A stretch of DNA of 43,506 nucleotides from Candidatus Moraniibacteriota bacterium (GCA_013336225.1 JAAXUC010000008.1:1-43506), one strand, 5' to 3'. Shown: positions 6,547 to 14,664, counted from the first letter of the stretch. The notes: generated by a model from the letters alone, not told the origin. Program-made: numbers and translations.

Positions 6547-8036
6547 TTTGAAAGTGTATCCTTTTTTAGTTCTCTTTTGATGTGAGTTTTGGCTACGGCT
6601 GTTTTGACAAACTTAAGCCAGTCAGCATTTGGCAGTTTGCGATCTTTGGAAGTCAGAATTTCCAAAACTTGGCCATTTCTTATTTGATAATCAAGTGGCA
6701 CCATCTTGCCATCAGCTTTGGCCCCGGTGGCGTGATTTCCGACCTCACTATGAATCGCATAAGCAAAATCAATAGGAGTTGATTCCTCTGGCAGGTCGAT
6801 GATGTCGCCTTGCGGAGTGAAGGCAAAGATGTGATTTTTGAAAAAATCAATGCGCAAGCCTTGCACAAATTCTTCATCATCTCGGCCAATTTCATTCTGC
6901 CATTCGCGCAGTTGTTTGACCCATTCCAATTCTTTTTCTGGTTGAGGCGCTTTCTTTTTAAATAAAAGTTCGCGCCAGTTTTTCTTCTTTTTGTTTTCAC
7001 TATAAATCCAGTGAGCTGCAATTCCAAATTCGGCTTCATTGTCCATTTTTACTGTGCGTATTTGAACTTCCAGAATTTTTCCATCAGGACCGAAAACTGT
7101 GGTGTGAATTGATTGATAGCCGTTTGGTTTTGGCAGTGAAATGTAATCCTTAATTCTTCCAATCATCGGGCGATATTTTTTGTGCACGATGCCAAGCGTT
7201 TCATAGCAATCAGCAACTTCTGGCACAATGACTCGAATGGCTGCTAAATCATAAATTCTGTCGATGTCCATTTCATGCTTTTGCATTTTTAGGAAAAGGC
7301 TGTAAATGCTTTTGGCTCGTCCGTCAGTTTTGATAAATTGAACGCCTTCCTTTTTCATTTCTTCTTCCAATTCAGCAATGGCGATGTTGACATACTTTTC
7401 TCTCTCCTTGTAATTTTTTTCTGCTAGGTCTTTTACTAAGGTGAAATTTTCAGGATCGAGATATTTAAAAGAAAGGTCTTGCAATTGGACTTTAATTTCT
7501 CCCATTCCAAGGCGATTTGCAATTGGCGCAAAAACCTCCATGGTTTCGCGTGCAATTCTGAGTTGTTTGTCGGCAGGATTGAAATCAAGTGTTTGCATGT
7601 TGTGCAAACGATCGGCCAATTTTATGATTACAACTCGAATGTCGCTCGCCATGGCCAAAATCATCTTCCTCAAATTTTCCAAAAAATATTCTTCATGCGA
7701 ACCGCGCAACTTTATTTTTCCCAACTTAGTGACACCATCAACCATGGCAGCAATTTCACTGCCGAATTTTTTTTCAACATCAGCAAGTGTGATGGCGGTA
7801 TCTTCTGGCACATCATGCAGAAGTCCAGCAGCGATGGTTTTTCCGCCCATTCCAATTTGAGCCAAGATTTTTGCCACCGCAAAAGGATGGGTGACATAAT
7901 CCTCCCCAGAGCGCCTTTTTTGCCCCTTATGCGCCTCAATGGCGAAGTTGTAGGCTTTGGCTATAACTTCTTTGCGCGCCTCTGTTGGTGGATTGCGCAG
8001 AGCCTTTAGGATATCTTCTAATGTGATTTTTTCCAT
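6543..8036 (-). CDS. rel: Rel/SpoT-type (p)ppGpp synthetase/hydrolase, short form
   Basis: Makes and degrades the stringent-response alarmone (p)ppGpp. The HD hydrolase domain is intact: H50 and HDVPEDT (H74, D75, E78, D79) with LADRLHNMQTLDF. The synthetase domain shows GRAKSIYSLFLKMQ, YDLAAIRVIV, LPKPNGYQSIHTTVFG and LEVQIRT, so both activities look possible. A TGS domain follows (HIFAFTPQGDIIDLPEESTP through NGQVLEILT). The protein stops at 497 aa, soon after TGS, and so lacks the helical, zinc-finger and ACT regulatory domains of full-length Rel (about 730 aa). Those domains mediate ribosome sensing and allosteric control. It has its own promoter at 8075-8103. Confidence 0.92.
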   Translation of the reverse strand: MEKITLEDILKALRNPPTEARKEVIAKAYNFAIEAHKGQKRRSGEDYVTHPFAVAKILAQIGMGGKTIAAGLLHDVPEDTAITLADVEKKFGSEIAAMVDGVTKLGKIKLRGSHEEYFLENLRKMILAMASDIRVVIIKLADRLHNMQTLDFNPADKQLRIARETMEVFAPIANRLGMGEIKVQLQDLSFKYLDPENFTLVKDLAEKNYKEREKYVNIAIAELEEEMKKEGVQFIKTDGRAKSIYSLFLKMQKHEMDIDRIYDLAAIRVIVPEVADCYETLGIVHKKYRPMIGRIKDYISLPKPNGYQSIHTTVFGPDGKILEVQIRTVKMDNEAEFGIAAHWIYSENKKKKNWRELLFKKKAPQPEKELEWVKQLREWQNEIGRDDEEFVQGLRIDFFKNHIFAFTPQGDIIDLPEESTPIDFAYAIHSEVGNHATGAKADGKMVPLDYQIRNGQVLEILTSKDRKLPNADWLKFVKTAVAKTHIKRELKKDTLSK

Positions 8037-8074
8037 AACCTTTAATACTCTTAAGTAAGTTTATTCTTACTTTC

Positions 8075-8103
8075 AGTATAGTTTAGTGGGGAAGATGAGG
8101 CAA
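8075..8103 (-). promoter_or_regulatory. Promoter of rel
   Basis: On the minus strand TTGCCT, 17-base spacer, TATACT. It lies just after the topA terminator on the same strand, so rel is transcribed on its own. The ATG is about 32 bases from the predicted start and has no SD. Confidence 0.7.
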
Positions 8104-8109
8104 GAATTT

Positions 8110-8149
8110 TTAAAAAAAAATCAACACGCAGTGTGCTGATTTTTTTTTA
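8110..8149 (-). terminator. Terminator of the dprA-topA unit
   Basis: Hairpin formed by AATCA-ACAC and GTGT-GC-TGATT, flanked by long A and T runs, giving a U-tract on either strand. Confidence 0.7.
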
Positions 8150-8160
8150 TTTTGAATTTC

Positions 8161-8222
8161 CTAAGAAGTTAAAAAGCTTCAGCCATAGGCTGATCAGCCT
8201 ATGGCTGAAATGCCTAATAAGT
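8161..8222. repeat. Short repeat interrupted by a 30-bp perfect palindrome
   Basis: The palindrome (8179-8208) is two abutting 15-mers, TCAGCCATAGGCTGA and TCAGCCTATGGCTGA, reverse complements of each other. Each can also fold by itself. The flanks (CTAAGAAGTTAAAAAGCT and AATGCCTAATAAGTTG) match the uninterrupted repeat at 18218-18245. A part copy of the palindrome (TGATCAGCCTATGGCTGA) forms the end of nrdR near 39649. Confidence 0.75.
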
Positions 8223-8228
8223 TGTTTT

Positions 8229-10478
8229 CTATTCGCCGTCTTTTTCAAATCCGCAATCTTTGTTTGGGCATTTAACTTTTCCTTTAGCTGCAAAGGCCAG
8301 GGGTTGTTTGCACATTGGGCACATTTCTCCTGTTGGCTTGTTCCACATCACAAAGTCGCACTCTGGATATTTGTTGCAACCATAAAACATCTTACCTTTT
8401 TTGGATTTGCGTTCGATGATATCGCCCTTTTCGCATTTTGGACATTTCACTCCGGTTTTTTTCTCAATGTTCATGATGTTTTTGCATTCAGGATATTTTG
8501 AGCAACCAAGAAAGGCTCCGAAGCGTCCACGTTTAACATTCATTGGCGCTCCGCATTTGTCGCAGATAATGCCTGAATTTTCTTCATCTTCCTTTTTTTC
8601 GCTGTCAGTCTTTTCAGTATATTTGCAAGTTGGATAGGTTGAGCAGGCGATGAATTTTCCGAAACGTCCAAATTTCATGACGAGATCTGCGCCACAAGTT
8701 GGACATGGTCTGTCCAATTTTTCCATCAGATCTTCTTTTTTGACAGAGTCAGTTTTTTCTTCCAATAATTTGTGAAATGGTTCGTAGAAATTTCGAATGA
8801 CTGGCACCCAAGTTTTGTTGCCATCAGCAATTTCATCGAAGTCTTTTTCGATATTGGCAGTGAAATCGATGCTAACGATTTCAGGGAAATGTTCCACGAT
8901 CAAGTCGTTGACCGGAAATCCGATCTCCAGTGGAAACAAGCGCTTGTCGTCATTCTTGTCCACATATTTCCTGTCGATGATGGTGGAAATTGTTGGAGCA
9001 TAAGTTGAAGGTCTTCCAATTCCATGTTCTTCCAAGACTTTTACCAAGGTCGCTTCATTGTATCTTGGCGGAGCGGAAGTGAATTTTTGCAATGGCATGA
9101 CAGCCAAAGCGGAAAGCTCATCACCTTTCGCTAATTCTGGCAAAAAAGATTCAGCTTGCGCAGCGCGAGAAGCATACACTTTCAAGAATCCATCAAAAAC
9201 AACAGTTGAGCCAGTTGCTCGCAGCAAAAATTTGTTTTTCTTACCTTGCGCTTCAATGTCAGCTTTGACTGAATTTAGTTTGGCACTTTGCATTTGGCAA
9301 GCAATCATGCGGTTCCAAATCAAGCGATATAGTTTGTGCTGACCTGGTTCCAAAATTTCCGAAAGAGAGTCAGGAGTTTTTTCTGGATCGGTTGGGCGAA
9401 TGGCTTCATGAGCTTCTTGTGCGCTTTTGGACTTGGTTTTGAAATAGCGTGGACTTTCCAAAGAATAATCTTTGCCGAATTCTTTCTCAATAATTTTACG
9501 TGCACTCATCAGAGATTCTAAAGAAAGATTCATGCTGTCAGTTCGCATGTAGGTGATATAGCCTTCTTCATATAATTTTTGCGCTGTCATCATGGTCTGC
9601 TTGGCGGAAAAACCAAAACTGCTGATAGCTGCTTGTTGCAAAGTTGAAGTGGTGAAAGGTGCTGAAGGATTTCGCAAAGTTTCCTTTTTCTCCACTGACA
9701 GAACTTCATATTTGGCATCCTTAAGTTCGGTTGTGATTTTCTCAGCTGATTTTTTGTCAGCGATAATACTTTTTTTGGTTTTGTAATCCCCAGTGAAAAG
9801 TTTCAGTGTGATGGTTTGTTCAATTTTATCTCCGTTTTGTTCGAGCAAATTTGCTTCAAATTCATCATTGGTTTTTTCTTTTTGCAGCTTGGCAGAAATT
9901 GTCCAAAATTCTTCCGCTTCAAATTTTTGAATTTCTCTTTCGCGCTCAACGATAAATCTCAGCGCCACTGATTGCACGCGTCCAGCTGAAAGGCCGCGCC
10001 TGATTTTTTTCCAAAGAAAAGGGGAGAGTTCATAGCCAACTAAGCGATCAAGCACGCGGCGTGCTTGCTGTGCATCAACCAAATTAATATCAATGGTGCG
10101 AGGATTCTTGAGCGCATTTTCAATCGCATTTTTGGTGATTTCATGAAAAACAATGCGAGAATATGGTTTTTTATTTTTTTTATCAAGTCCAAGTGCTTCC
10201 ACAAGATGCCAAGCAATAGCTTCTCCTTCGCGGTCTTCATCGGATGCCAGAATCACTTCATCAGCTTTTTTGGCCAATTTCAGCAGCTCTGCCACTTTGA
10301 TGCGAGCCTTGTCTGGAATGACATAGCTGGGAGTGAAATCTTTTTCGATATCAATTCCCATATCACTTTTTGGCAAATCGCGCACATGACCAAAAGAAGA
10401 TTTCACAGTGAAACCTTTGCCCAAAAATTTAGTGATTGTTTTGGCTTTAGTGGGGGACTCAACAATAATCAGTTTCAT
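8229..10478 (-). CDS. topA: DNA topoisomerase I (type IA)
   Basis: Relaxes negative supercoils through a transient 5'-phosphotyrosine. The TOPRIM domain starts at KLIIVESPTKAKTITKFLG, with metal-binding D80, D82 and E84 in ASDEDREGEAIAWH. The catalytic tyrosine is Y310 in EGYITYMRTDSMNLS. LSAGRVQSVALR and GIGRPSTYAPTISTI are further family landmarks. The C-terminus has four Cys4 zinc ribbons (starting CPTCGADLVMKFGRFGKF, CDKCGAPMNVKRGRFGAF, CPKCEKGDIIERKSKKGK, CPMCKQPLAFA). Length 749 aa fits the family. It follows dprA with an 84-base gap filled by AGCTTTTTAGG-type repeats, an order common in bacteria. Confidence 0.97.
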   Translation of the reverse strand: MKLIIVESPTKAKTITKFLGKGFTVKSSFGHVRDLPKSDMGIDIEKDFTPSYVIPDKARIKVAELLKLAKKADEVILASDEDREGEAIAWHLVEALGLDKKNKKPYSRIVFHEITKNAIENALKNPRTIDINLVDAQQARRVLDRLVGYELSPFLWKKIRRGLSAGRVQSVALRFIVEREREIQKFEAEEFWTISAKLQKEKTNDEFEANLLEQNGDKIEQTITLKLFTGDYKTKKSIIADKKSAEKITTELKDAKYEVLSVEKKETLRNPSAPFTTSTLQQAAISSFGFSAKQTMMTAQKLYEEGYITYMRTDSMNLSLESLMSARKIIEKEFGKDYSLESPRYFKTKSKSAQEAHEAIRPTDPEKTPDSLSEILEPGQHKLYRLIWNRMIACQMQSAKLNSVKADIEAQGKKNKFLLRATGSTVVFDGFLKVYASRAAQAESFLPELAKGDELSALAVMPLQKFTSAPPRYNEATLVKVLEEHGIGRPSTYAPTISTIIDRKYVDKNDDKRLFPLEIGFPVNDLIVEHFPEIVSIDFTANIEKDFDEIADGNKTWVPVIRNFYEPFHKLLEEKTDSVKKEDLMEKLDRPCPTCGADLVMKFGRFGKFIACSTYPTCKYTEKTDSEKKEDEENSGIICDKCGAPMNVKRGRFGAFLGCSKYPECKNIMNIEKKTGVKCPKCEKGDIIERKSKKGKMFYGCNKYPECDFVMWNKPTGEMCPMCKQPLAFAAKGKVKCPNKDCGFEKDGE

Positions 10479-10483
10479 GAAAA

Positions 10484-10573
10484 TAGCTTTTTAGGATTTA
10501 GCTTCTTAGCTTTTTAGGTTTTAAATTCTGCATTTTTTCCTAAAAAGCTAAAAAGCTAATGCCTAAAGCCTAA
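10484..10573. repeat. AGCTTTTTAGG / CCTAAAAAGCT short inverted repeats
   Basis: Several direct and inverted copies of AGCTTTTTAGG between dprA and topA, ending CTAAAAAGCTAATGCCTAA at the dprA stop. Related tracts lie at 8161-8222 and 18217-18245, always at gene ends. Confidence 0.6.
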
Positions 10574-11642
10574 TATAGTTCTGCCCTCCGACGTTCTTGA
10601 TGGCACCTTTTATCTCCATCATTGCTAGGATTGAGGAAATGGAGGATGTCTCAAGTTTAGTCAGTTTAGCTATTATGTCAATGTGCAGGCTTTCATGGGA
10701 CAGTATTTTGTGAACAGTTCTTTCGTCTTTAGTTAGCTCCAAAATGGCACATTCTTGTGCGGTTGCGACAACACTTTCAAGTCTCAATTCAGTCAAAATA
10801 TCTTTGGCGCAGGTGGTGAGTTTGGCGCCAGCTTTAATGATGAGATGTGTGCCAGTGGATTGTGGAGAAAAGATTGGTCCTGGCACCGCAAAGACTTCTC
10901 GATTATAATCCAAGGCCAGATTGGCTGTGATAAGGGTGCCACTTTTTTCAGCGGCTTCAACCACTAAAGTGCCAAGGCTCATGCCAGCCATGATGCGATT
11001 GCGAGCAGGAAAAGTCCAAATTTCAGGATTTGTTTTGACGGGAAATTCGCTGATAAGCAATCCGCCGCTTTTAATGATATCTTCAGAAAGTTGAAAATTG
11101 CTGCGAGGATAGATACTTTCTCTGTCTAAGCTGTTGCCGAGCACAGCAATCGTTCTGCCATTAGCGCTGAGCGCTCCAAGGTGAGCTGCAGCGTCAATTC
11201 CAAAGGCCAAGCCGCTGACCACACAAATGCCGCTGTTGGCAAGATCTCTGGCGAATCCAGTTGTGGCTCGTTTGCCATATTCAGTCAATTTGCGCGAGCC
11301 AACGATTGCAATCAAAGGGTAATTCAAGCATTTCAAATCCCCCTTCATATATAGAAGGTAAGGGTTGTCAGGAATTTGTTTGAGTAGGGCTGGGTAGTGT
11401 GGGTCATCAAGTGCAACAACAACGATGTTTTCTTTTTCCAATTTCTCCCATTCTTTTTCAACGTCAATAAGTGGTCTGGTTTCAACAATTTTTTGTGCCA
11501 AGGGTTCCTTGATGCCAGCGCTCATGAGTGCTGCTTGGTCGGCTTGCCAAATGCTTTGAGAATTTCCAAAAAATTCCATCAACAGCTTCATGTTTTTGGC
11601 ACTAAGTCCCTGGATTGTATTCAGCGCATTGAGATGTTTCAT
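10563..11642 (-). CDS. dprA: DNA processing protein DprA
   Basis: Binds incoming single-stranded DNA and loads RecA during natural transformation. The 359-aa protein has an N-terminal helix-hairpin-helix/SAM-like part (residues 1-70), then the Rossmann-like DprA domain: IVGSRKLTEYGKRAT, VVSGLAFGIDAAAHLGAL, TIAVLGNSLDRESIYPRSN, SEFPVKTNPEIWTFPARNRI and VVEAAEKSGTLITANLALD. The C-terminal DprA winged helix follows (ILSHESLHIDIIAKLTKLE...GAIKNVGGQNYIRL). DprA is widely kept in CPR bacteria, which usually also have competence-type pili. It heads an operon with topA and is transcribed divergently from the 51-aa gene at 11768. Confidence 0.95.
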   Translation of the reverse strand: MKHLNALNTIQGLSAKNMKLLMEFFGNSQSIWQADQAALMSAGIKEPLAQKIVETRPLIDVEKEWEKLEKENIVVVALDDPHYPALLKQIPDNPYLLYMKGDLKCLNYPLIAIVGSRKLTEYGKRATTGFARDLANSGICVVSGLAFGIDAAAHLGALSANGRTIAVLGNSLDRESIYPRSNFQLSEDIIKSGGLLISEFPVKTNPEIWTFPARNRIMAGMSLGTLVVEAAEKSGTLITANLALDYNREVFAVPGPIFSPQSTGTHLIIKAGAKLTTCAKDILTELRLESVVATAQECAILELTKDERTVHKILSHESLHIDIIAKLTKLETSSISSILAMMEIKGAIKNVGGQNYIRL

Positions 11643-11697
11643 TGAAATTTAGCTTAGAAATTCTTTGTATGTATAATATTCTCACAAAACCATCATA

Positions 11698-11726
11698 TTG
11701 ACAAATAGTCAAAAAAGGAGTATAAT
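11698..11726 (+). promoter_or_regulatory. Full-consensus promoter of the 51-aa gene
   Basis: TTGACA, 17-base spacer, TATAAT: the best match to the sigma70 consensus in the window. It lies close to the divergent start of dprA. Confidence 0.85.
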
Positions 11727-11767
11727 AGAGGTGTAAAATAGTCCACTTAAAGGAGGAGGTGAGAACA

Positions 11768-11923
11768 ATGCTAACGCGTGTTTTAAGCTTTATTTCCAAG
11801 ATTGTGGGTGACGAAAAAAACAGTGAAAGAAGGAGAACCAATGACGGAGTTCCTTATATCGGGAGAAGAACGACAGATCCAAGATATAGAAGTCATAAGG
11901 ATCTTAGTGATTTGTATACATAA
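11768..11923 (+). CDS. Small basic protein of 51 aa, function unknown
   Basis: Begins MLTRVLSFISKIVGDEKNSE and ends SHKDLSDLYT. The first 14 residues could form an amphipathic helix; the rest is polar and Arg-rich (RRRTNDG, IGRRTTDPRYR). I recognise no family. Evidence that it is real: a consensus promoter upstream, the very strong SD AAAGGAGGAGGTG 7 bases before the ATG, and a long terminator hairpin directly after the stop codon. An overlapping 80-codon frame starting at 11802 has neither SD nor a stop before the terminator, so I prefer this frame. The signals suggest a strongly expressed, monocistronic small protein. Confidence 0.7.
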   Translation: MLTRVLSFISKIVGDEKNSERRRTNDGVPYIGRRTTDPRYRSHKDLSDLYT

Positions 11924-11925
11924 GA

Positions 11926-11992
11926 AGAAAGCGCCAGCTTTTGAATTTATCCAACTGGATAAACAAAAGACTGACGCTTTTTCTTTTGTGTC
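11926..11992 (+). terminator. Long hairpin terminator after the 51-aa gene
   Basis: Nested stems: AGAAAGCGCCAG with CTGACGCTTTTTCT (one G-T pair), CTTTTG with CAAAAG, and TTATCC with GGATAA around the loop AACT. It ends in a T-rich run. It is unusually long for a terminator and could also act as a stable 3' end. Confidence 0.75.
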
Positions 11993-12040
11993 TAGGGATT
12001 TAAATCACGTTTCCATATTTCATATCTATATTTTTTGTGC

Positions 12041-12229
12041 CTGATGAAGATACTGTGGCAAAAGAATTTGTCATTCCCGCGAAGGCGGGAATCTGGGATT
12101 TAGCACGCCTATTGTTTTTTATCCTGGATCCCGGATCAAGTCCGGGACGACATTGCTATGTCGATTCCTTAACGCTCATTACTCGTCTTTCGCCGTAGTT
12201 TATGCTCGGAACGGGTATACTTCATATGG
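12041..12229. repeat. Dispersed repeat, family 3, copy 2, with a nested palindromic repeat
   Basis: Starts CTGATGAAGATACTGTGGCA and ends ATACTTCATATGG like copy 1 at 4051. Inside it, 12070-12151 is another small palindromic element. That element starts GTCATTCCCGCGAAGGCGGG and ends CCGGGACGAC, each end with its own hairpin (ATTCCCGC...GGCGGGAAT; ATCCCGGA...TCCGGGA). The 392-base gap between 11924 and 12315 holds this, the terminator before it and the hairpin after it, and no gene. Confidence 0.65.
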
Positions 12230-12230
12230 C

Positions 12231-12267
12231 AAAAAAATACAGATACGAAATACGCCTGTATTTTTTT
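12231..12267. terminator. Bidirectional terminator downstream of pth
   Basis: Perfect 12-bp stem AAAAAAATACAG with CTGTATTTTTTT around a 13-base loop. It lies about 50 bases beyond the pth stop on the minus strand. Confidence 0.75.
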
Positions 12268-12315
12268 AGTATGAAATATGAAACAAAAAACATAAAAATA
12301 CGAAGTCTTTGAAAA

Positions 12316-12843
12316 CTAAATATTCTTAACAATTTCTTCAGTAAGTTTTTTGATGGTTTCCAATTCTTCAGCGCTAAACTTTTGCAACACAAAATCGCTG
12401 CCTGACATTTGGCGCTGGAGTTTTTTCTCTGCGCCTTCAATGCCGATGCGAATTCTGGTGATGGCTTGCGTGCCAAATTTGTCAAAAATGTTCTGCACGC
12501 CATTATGTCCTGCAGCAGATGAGTCATTGGAAACTTTGAATTTTCCAAGTTCAAGATCAAGATCATCATGAATGATGAGAATGTTTGCCGGGGGAATTTT
12601 ATAGAAAGCTGCAATTTTTTCTGTGACTTCTCCGGAAAGATTCATGAATGATTGTGGTTTGACTAGTATTGTTTTTTCGCCAACAATATTTTTTTCCGAA
12701 ATTTCCGCCTCAAACTTTTTGTTTATTTCAAATGTTGGAAATTCCAATTGTTTTTGAATTTCATTCAGGATGATGAAGCCAGTATTATGACGAGTGTTTT
12801 CATATTGAGCGGTTGGATTACCGAGACCTACTATTAATTTCAT
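12316..12843 (-). CDS. pth: Peptidyl-tRNA hydrolase
   Basis: Frees tRNA from peptidyl-tRNAs that drop off the ribosome. The 175-aa protein shows the whole Pth pattern: MKLIVGLGNPTAQYENTRHN with the catalytic His (H19) and Asn (N9), LVKPQSFMNLSGE, ILIIHDDLDLELGKFKVS with the catalytic Asp, AGHNGVQNIFDKFGTQ and RIRIGIEG. It starts 26 bases after the LCP-family gene on the same strand. A frame at 12222-12614 over its 3' part is only a shadow. Confidence 0.96.
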   Translation of the reverse strand: MKLIVGLGNPTAQYENTRHNTGFIILNEIQKQLEFPTFEINKKFEAEISEKNIVGEKTILVKPQSFMNLSGEVTEKIAAFYKIPPANILIIHDDLDLELGKFKVSNDSSAAGHNGVQNIFDKFGTQAITRIRIGIEGAEKKLQRQMSGSDFVLQKFSAEELETIKKLTEEIVKNI

Positions 12844-12869
12844 ATTTTTAAAAATTTCTTAATTTTAAA

Positions 12870-14483
12870 TTAGTTTACTTTTGAAAAATCAATACTGTCT
12901 TGCTTGTCTTGTGCTTTATTGAAATCATCAATACTATCTTCTTCATATTTGTAGGTGTCAACAAGATCATTTCCAAGAGTGATGGTGATGTCGCTGACTT
13001 CAATGGTTGCTTGCTCGCTGGATGCGGCAGATTCGCTTGCCAAGGAGGCGGGAAGTTTCTTAATGAGTTCATCTAGGGTGAATATTTTTTCAGTGGATGA
13101 ATTGTTGTTGATGATTGTTTTTTCCGTGATTTCATCGGAAGGATTAGGAATTATCTGCACTTTTTTCATGCCAAGTTTCTCCGTAAGCATTTTTTTGATT
13201 TTATTGGCAAGGTCAGTGTTAGTGCTCTTATTGACAATGGAAATGCTGGCAGCCTCATTTATAATTGAAGCCTGACGTTTTTTCAGCTCATCTTGGTTGA
13301 AAATGTTTAAAGCTAAATCTTTTATTTCACTGTATGATCCAACGCGCGGAACCAAAATGAAAGCCAGGTCATTTCCCAGCATGACATGTGAAACCTTTAG
13401 TAGACTATCTGGTTTCCAAGCATCAACCACTGTATTGGTGATGTTTTGGGTGTCTACTTCCTTGCTGAGCTTAATGAACTGCTCGATGTCATTGAAGGTC
13501 ATGTCTGTTTTGATGTTGTCACCAAGTGTGTCCAGGATGTTGCTGAGTGCCACCACGTTGAAGATTGTTTGCATGGAGAATATTCTGCTTTTGACCGCTT
13601 GAATGACTTGTTGTTGCCTTTTGGCTCTGCCAAAATCTCCTTCGGGGTCGTCATGTCGTTCGCGCACATATTTAAGTGTGGTGTCGCCATTGAGTAGATA
13701 AGCTCCTTTTTTCAAAGCAAAAAGCTCATAGCTATAGTTTGGTCCAGGATAAGTTGGATCATAAATGTCGCGCTCAACTAATATGTTCACACCATTGATG
13801 TGGTCGATAATTTTTGCAAAAGCATCGAAATCCACGGTCATATAATAGTTGATGGTCACACCGGTCACTTTTTCCACAGCTTGCTTGGTTAGGTCAATGC
13901 CCTTTTCTTGAGCGATGCCAATTTTGTATAGGCTGTTGATTTTAGTGAAAGAGGTTGTGTCTCCAATTGGAACGTAGAAATCACGAGGCAAAGAAAGCAA
14001 AGCCACCTTCCTGTTTTTAGTGTCGATGCTCATGATCATGATAGTGTCAGTCAAGTTTCCACCAGGCTTGTGTTCGCCGGCTGCTCCGAGCAGTAAGATG
14101 TTGATGCGGCCTTCTTTTTCTCCGCGCAAAGTACTGGTGGTTGCCGAAGGAATTATGGGCGAGAGCATGGATGAAAGATCTTGTGATAAAGTTGTTTGCT
14201 CGGTGGAAACATTCATTTTCTTGGTGGTGGAATATATCTTACTCAAGAAAAAAAACAAGAAAGACAGTAGTGCCGTCAGAATCACTAATAAGGTTATCCA
14301 GATGAATTTGCGAATAGAGCGTTTTCTTTGGAGGCCCTCTTTCTTGAGATGCTTATCGAAAGTTTCTTCTTTGGGGATATAGAGATCTTCTTTTTTGGGA
14401 AAATAAAAAGATTCCACTTTTGTTGTCAGCGGTAGTGCGGCTTTTTTTGGCTCCAATGTAAGCTTCTTTTTGATGCCATCCAT
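12870..14483 (-). CDS. LytR-CpsA-Psr (LCP) family glycopolymer transferase
   Basis: LCP enzymes attach anionic or sugar polymers from undecaprenyl carriers to the cell wall. Layout of the 537 aa: basic cytoplasmic N-terminus (1-58), one membrane helix (about 59-80), then the extracellular LCP domain. The LCP landmarks are NILLLGAAGEHKPGG, LTDTIMIMSID, VALLSLPRDFYVPIG, KINSLYKIG, FAKIIDHINGVNILV and LKYVRERHDDPEGDFGRAKR, with the usual Asp and Arg residues. A LytR_C domain near the C-terminus (about 410-515) contains ISIVNKSTNTDLANKIKKML and SDITITLGNDLVDTYKY. The promoter at 14490-14519 would start transcription at the ATG itself, so the mRNA is probably leaderless. Confidence 0.92.
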   Translation of the reverse strand: MDGIKKKLTLEPKKAALPLTTKVESFYFPKKEDLYIPKEETFDKHLKKEGLQRKRSIRKFIWITLLVILTALLSFLFFFLSKIYSTTKKMNVSTEQTTLSQDLSSMLSPIIPSATTSTLRGEKEGRINILLLGAAGEHKPGGNLTDTIMIMSIDTKNRKVALLSLPRDFYVPIGDTTSFTKINSLYKIGIAQEKGIDLTKQAVEKVTGVTINYYMTVDFDAFAKIIDHINGVNILVERDIYDPTYPGPNYSYELFALKKGAYLLNGDTTLKYVRERHDDPEGDFGRAKRQQQVIQAVKSRIFSMQTIFNVVALSNILDTLGDNIKTDMTFNDIEQFIKLSKEVDTQNITNTVVDAWKPDSLLKVSHVMLGNDLAFILVPRVGSYSEIKDLALNIFNQDELKKRQASIINEAASISIVNKSTNTDLANKIKKMLTEKLGMKKVQIIPNPSDEITEKTIINNNSSTEKIFTLDELIKKLPASLASESAASSEQATIEVSDITITLGNDLVDTYKYEEDSIDDFNKAQDKQDSIDFSKVN

Positions 14484-14489
14484 GAGCTC

Positions 14490-14519
14490 ATCTTACCTTA
14501 TTCTAGGGTTAAATGTCAA
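14490..14519 (-). promoter_or_regulatory. Promoter of the LCP gene, likely leaderless
   Basis: Minus strand TTGACA, 18-base spacer, TAAGAT, with the ATG only six bases after the -10 hexamer. There is no SD and no later in-frame ATG that keeps the membrane helix. Confidence 0.6.
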
Positions 14520-14550
14520 AAAATACCGCTGCTAAGCTAAAAAACAACCC

Positions 14551-14579
14551 TTGCAATGAGCGTCAAAGCATGGTATTAT
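14551..14579 (+). promoter_or_regulatory. Promoter of lepB
   Basis: TTGCAA, 17-base spacer, TATTAT. It predicts a leader of about 80 bases. It is back-to-back with the LCP promoter. Confidence 0.6.
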
Positions 14580-14664
14580 TGCTGTGTTTAAAACAAAAAT
14601 ATTTCAATAAAAGTAATGTAAAATAAGTTGCGTTCCAGTGGAACACAATCTTATTAATTGATAA

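Noticed and set aside
11802-12044. 80-codon plus-strand ORF overlapping the 51-aa gene
   Set aside because: No SD and it reads through the terminator hairpin. The 51-codon frame fits promoter, SD and terminator exactly.
12222-12614. 130-codon ORF overlapping pth
   Set aside because: Shadow frame of pth that also crosses a terminator and repeats.
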